Below, piece by piece: positions 14,939 through 16,215 of a stretch of DNA of 16,215 nt. The notes below the pieces were generated by a model that saw only the letters and a list, made by a program, of their open reading frames with translations, was not told where the DNA came from and did no database searches. The DNA lies in the NCBI GenBank assembly GCA_900555085.1, contig USJU01000024.1, positions 1-16,215 of the forward strand, written 5' to 3'. The stretch's first letter is position 1. Each line of letters starts with the position of its first letter. This stretch comes from an uncultured Clostridium sp. (GTDB lineage: Bacteria > Bacillota > Clostridia > TANB77 > CAG-508). Position numbers and translations under genes: made by a program.

Positions 14939-15379
14939 CATTGCTTTTTTAATTTTCATTTGAGCATCCTTTTTTGCTAAATCTTCACGTTTATCGTACA
15001 ATTTTTTACCTTTACCTATACCAAGTTCAACTTTCACAAAACTTCCTTTAAAATACAAACTCATTGGAATTAAAGATAAGCCTTGTTGCTTTATTAAATT
15101 TGAAAGTTTTAAAATTTCTTTCTTAGATAATAAAAGTTTTCTAGTTCTTAAAGGGTCTTTATTAAAAATATTTCCGTGTTCATATGGACTTACATGCATA
15201 CCATAAATAAAGCATTCTCCATTTTTTATAATAGCATAACTATCTTTTAAATTAACTTTTCCTTTTCTAATAGACTTAATTTCTGTACCATAAAGTACAA
15301 GTCCAGCTTCCAAAGTATCTTTTATATCATAATTATGCCTAGCATTTGGATTTTTTGAAATTAACTTTGTATTATTCAT
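14918..15379 (-). CDS. smpB: SsrA (tmRNA)-binding protein
   Basis: 153 residues, the normal size. NPNARHNYDIKDTLEAGLVLYGTEIKSIRKG opens the OB-fold core, followed by KDSYAII, YEHGN and the basic DPLRTRKLLL segment. The C-terminal helix is lysine-rich (GKGKKLYDKREDLAKKDAQMKIKKAM) and reaches the decoding centre when SmpB delivers tmRNA to stalled ribosomes. ATG at 15379 has AGAAGG about 10 bases upstream. It has its own promoter. The ssrA gene itself is not visible in the window. Ribosome rescue is relevant if CGG codons stall ribosomes here, but that link is speculative. Confidence 0.97.
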   Translation of the reverse strand: MNNTKLISKNPNARHNYDIKDTLEAGLVLYGTEIKSIRKGKVNLKDSYAIIKNGECFIYGMHVSPYEHGNIFNKDPLRTRKLLLSKKEILKLSNLIKQQGLSLIPMSLYFKGSFVKVELGIGKGKKLYDKREDLAKKDAQMKIKKAMKNDYRL

Positions 15380-15409
15380 AATATATGTACCTTCTTCAAT
15401 TTTTTTAAA

Positions 15410-15438
15410 ATTATAGCATTAATAAATATAAAAATCAA
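15410..15438 (-). promoter_or_regulatory. Sigma-A-type promoter of smpB
   Basis: Reading on the minus strand: TTGATT (15438-15433), exact 17-base spacer, perfect TATAAT (15415-15410), about 30 bases before the smpB ATG. Confidence 0.82.
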
Positions 15439-15573
15439 ATTCGGCATTTGTCATTTTATAAATTAAAAATGGAAAAGATATAAAAGTTTAGATTAGAAAA
15501 TTAAATCTTACTGAACTGCAACATAGAGACATAGTTATTACAATTCATTTTATATGTATTATGAAATTAAAAA

Positions 15574-15639
15574 ATTGTAGGGGCGACCATTGGTCGCCAA
15601 GATTACATTATTATGGCGGTCAATGACCGCCACTACAAT
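15574..15639. repeat. 66-bp cloverleaf-like palindromic element (REP doublet)
   Basis: The outer arms ATTGTAG (15574-15580) and CTACAAT (15633-15639) are exact reverse complements. Inside are two perfect hairpins: GGCGACCATTGGTCGCC (15582-15598) and GGCGGTCAATGACCGCC (15615-15631). Either strand could fold into a three-way junction. Single copies of each inner hairpin type occur at 6744-6768 and 11542-11558. This looks like a small non-autonomous REP/MITE-type element. It lies just after the stop of the minus-strand gene at 15646 and may end its transcription. Confidence 0.8.
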
Positions 15640-15645
15640 AACAAA

Positions 15646-16053
15646 TTAATAATCTCTGTTATTTTTATTTTGTGCTGTATAGAACCATACAAGAGCAATA
15701 ATTGCAACTGCTACTATTGCCATAATTAGCCATATCCACATTGTGTTACTCATTCCTGTTCCAACATCAGTTGCTGTTCTTGTTGCTGAATAATTATCTT
15801 TATTGTTTGATGATTTAATATCTCCAGTTACATCATTTCCAGCTTTTTCTACATCGTTAGTTCCTTGACGAATTGCACCAGAAACATTTTTTGCAGCATC
15901 TTCAACACCATTTTCGACGTCTCCAACAACATTACGTATACCGTTAGCAGCGTTCATTGCACCATTTTTCATATCATCTGCTGCAAATGAATAAGTAGAT
16001 ATACAAAGTGCTAATATTATAAATGTAATAGTTAAAATAATTTTCTTTGTCAT
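15646..16053 (-). CDS. Secreted or membrane-anchored hypothetical protein
   Basis: 135 residues. The N-terminal signal peptide (about 1-25: MTKKIILTITFIILALCIST, then AFAA-like SFAA cleavage region) is clear. It is followed by a hydrophilic, Asn/Gly/Asp-rich helical segment (about 26-98) with loose repeats of the type NGxxNxxxDVENGVxDAxxxV. A membrane helix (about 102-125: MWIWLIMAIVAVAIIALVWFY) and a short basic tail QNKNNRDY follow. The middle is therefore outside the cell, anchored at its C-terminus. I do not recognise the family; the amphipathic middle resembles small stress/LEA-like or YtxH-like helices, but that is a guess. GGAGGT lies 11 bases before ATG. Confidence 0.8.
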   Translation of the reverse strand: MTKKIILTITFIILALCISTYSFAADDMKNGAMNAANGIRNVVGDVENGVEDAAKNVSGAIRQGTNDVEKAGNDVTGDIKSSNNKDNYSATRTATDVGTGMSNTMWIWLIMAIVAVAIIALVWFYTAQNKNNRDY

Positions 16054-16141
16054 GATAAGTTTAAACCTCCATAAAAAATTAAGATTAAAAAAATCCTAAT
16101 AATATTATTGGAAATTTAATAAAATTTATACTGAAAAATAA

Positions 16142-16166
16142 AAAAATGTGGCAAAACCACATTTTT
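16142..16166 (-). terminator. Rho-independent terminator for a minus-strand gene entering from the right
   Basis: A perfect 10-bp stem AAAAATGTGG / CCACATTTTT with a CAAAA loop. The longest T-run follows it in the minus direction, so it probably ends the gene beginning beyond the right edge. Confidence 0.8.
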
Positions 16167-16178
16167 AAATATTAAAAA

Positions 16179-16214
16179 TTATTTTAATCTAATTAAAATT
16201 GCAATAGAAAGTAA
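16179..16214 (-). CDS. Possible C-terminal end of a minus-strand gene cut by the right edge
   Basis: An open minus-strand frame enters from the right edge and reads LLSIAILIRLK then TAA. It stops 13 bases before a minus-oriented terminator. Only 11 residues are visible, so the product cannot be named and the call rests on the position of the terminator. Confidence 0.35.
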   Translation of the reverse strand, partial: LLSIAILIRLK

Positions 16215-16215
16215 T

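Noticed and set aside
15440..15573. Small RNA or tmRNA gene next to smpB
   Set aside because: No tRNA-like ends, tag reading frame or stable GC-rich helices; apart from the palindromic element to its right I see nothing in this stretch.
2744..16109. The 12-base AATAATATTATT found upstream of both minus-strand membrane-protein genes (2744-2755 and 16098-16109)
   Set aside because: It is a self-complementary, purely AT sequence in very AT-rich DNA, and two copies are not enough to call it an operator.

Overview
The window looks like part of the chromosome of a low-GC, Gram-positive Clostridia-type Firmicute. The DNA is strongly A+T rich, arginine is mostly AGA, and ribosome binding sites are strong AGGAGG types. 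The gene set is typical of the group (formate-THF ligase, a DUF421/DUF4363 pair, DUF212, a glycine-rich Obg GTPase, and a tryptophanyl-tRNA synthetase of the TGDRPTG type). No phage, plasmid, IS element or CRISPR array is visible, so this is ordinary core chromosome with a few unusual details. TAA, TAG and TGA all serve as stops.

Layout: (1) 1-2310, a plus-strand operon with the tail of xseB, a DUF212 membrane protein and fhs, closed by a bidirectional terminator. (2) 2314-3887, a minus-strand four-helix membrane protein of the phage-holin-4_2/YvlD type, divergent from a broken yetF-like DUF421 gene and its usual partner DUF4363; two strong palindromes lie between the divergent genes. (3) 3956-6768, a Wzz/BY-kinase fusion with an exceptional ~450-residue C-terminal coiled coil containing 57-residue repeats. 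(4) 6773-8146, a small cysteine-rich protein with a carboxypeptidase-regulatory-like domain, divergent from murI. (5) 8150-11182, a palindromic element, an HD-domain hydrolase, then the trpS-obgE operon. (6) 11255-14938, a small two-helix cysteine-rich membrane protein, then a processive family-2 glycosyltransferase co-transcribed with thrS. (7) 14918-16215, smpB, a 66-bp cruciform-forming palindromic element, a secreted/anchored hypothetical protein and the possible tail of one more minus-strand gene.

Most interesting observation: two genes, trpS (normally essential) and yetF, need a +1 frame change exactly where the in-frame codon is CGG followed by A. In both, skipping the C restores a GGA glycine that is conserved in the family (TGDRPTG in TrpS; SGKPR in the DUF421 protein). 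I checked every cgg/ccg trinucleotide in the window: none of the roughly 4,900 codons of the intact genes is CGG, so the only two in-frame CGG triplets are the two frameshift points. This suggests that CGG may be unassigned (no tRNA reads it) and be passed by +1 frameshifting. The competing explanations are sequencing or assembly error and, for yetF, gene decay; yetF also carries a second, unrelated frame lesion.

How the genes fit together: translation and its quality control are strongly represented (trpS, thrS, obgE, smpB), with cell-wall and surface functions (murI, BY-kinase, glycosyltransferase, several small membrane or secreted proteins) and one-carbon metabolism (fhs). A recurring GGCGACC/GGCGGTC palindrome family appears at four sites, two of them apparently used as transcription terminators.
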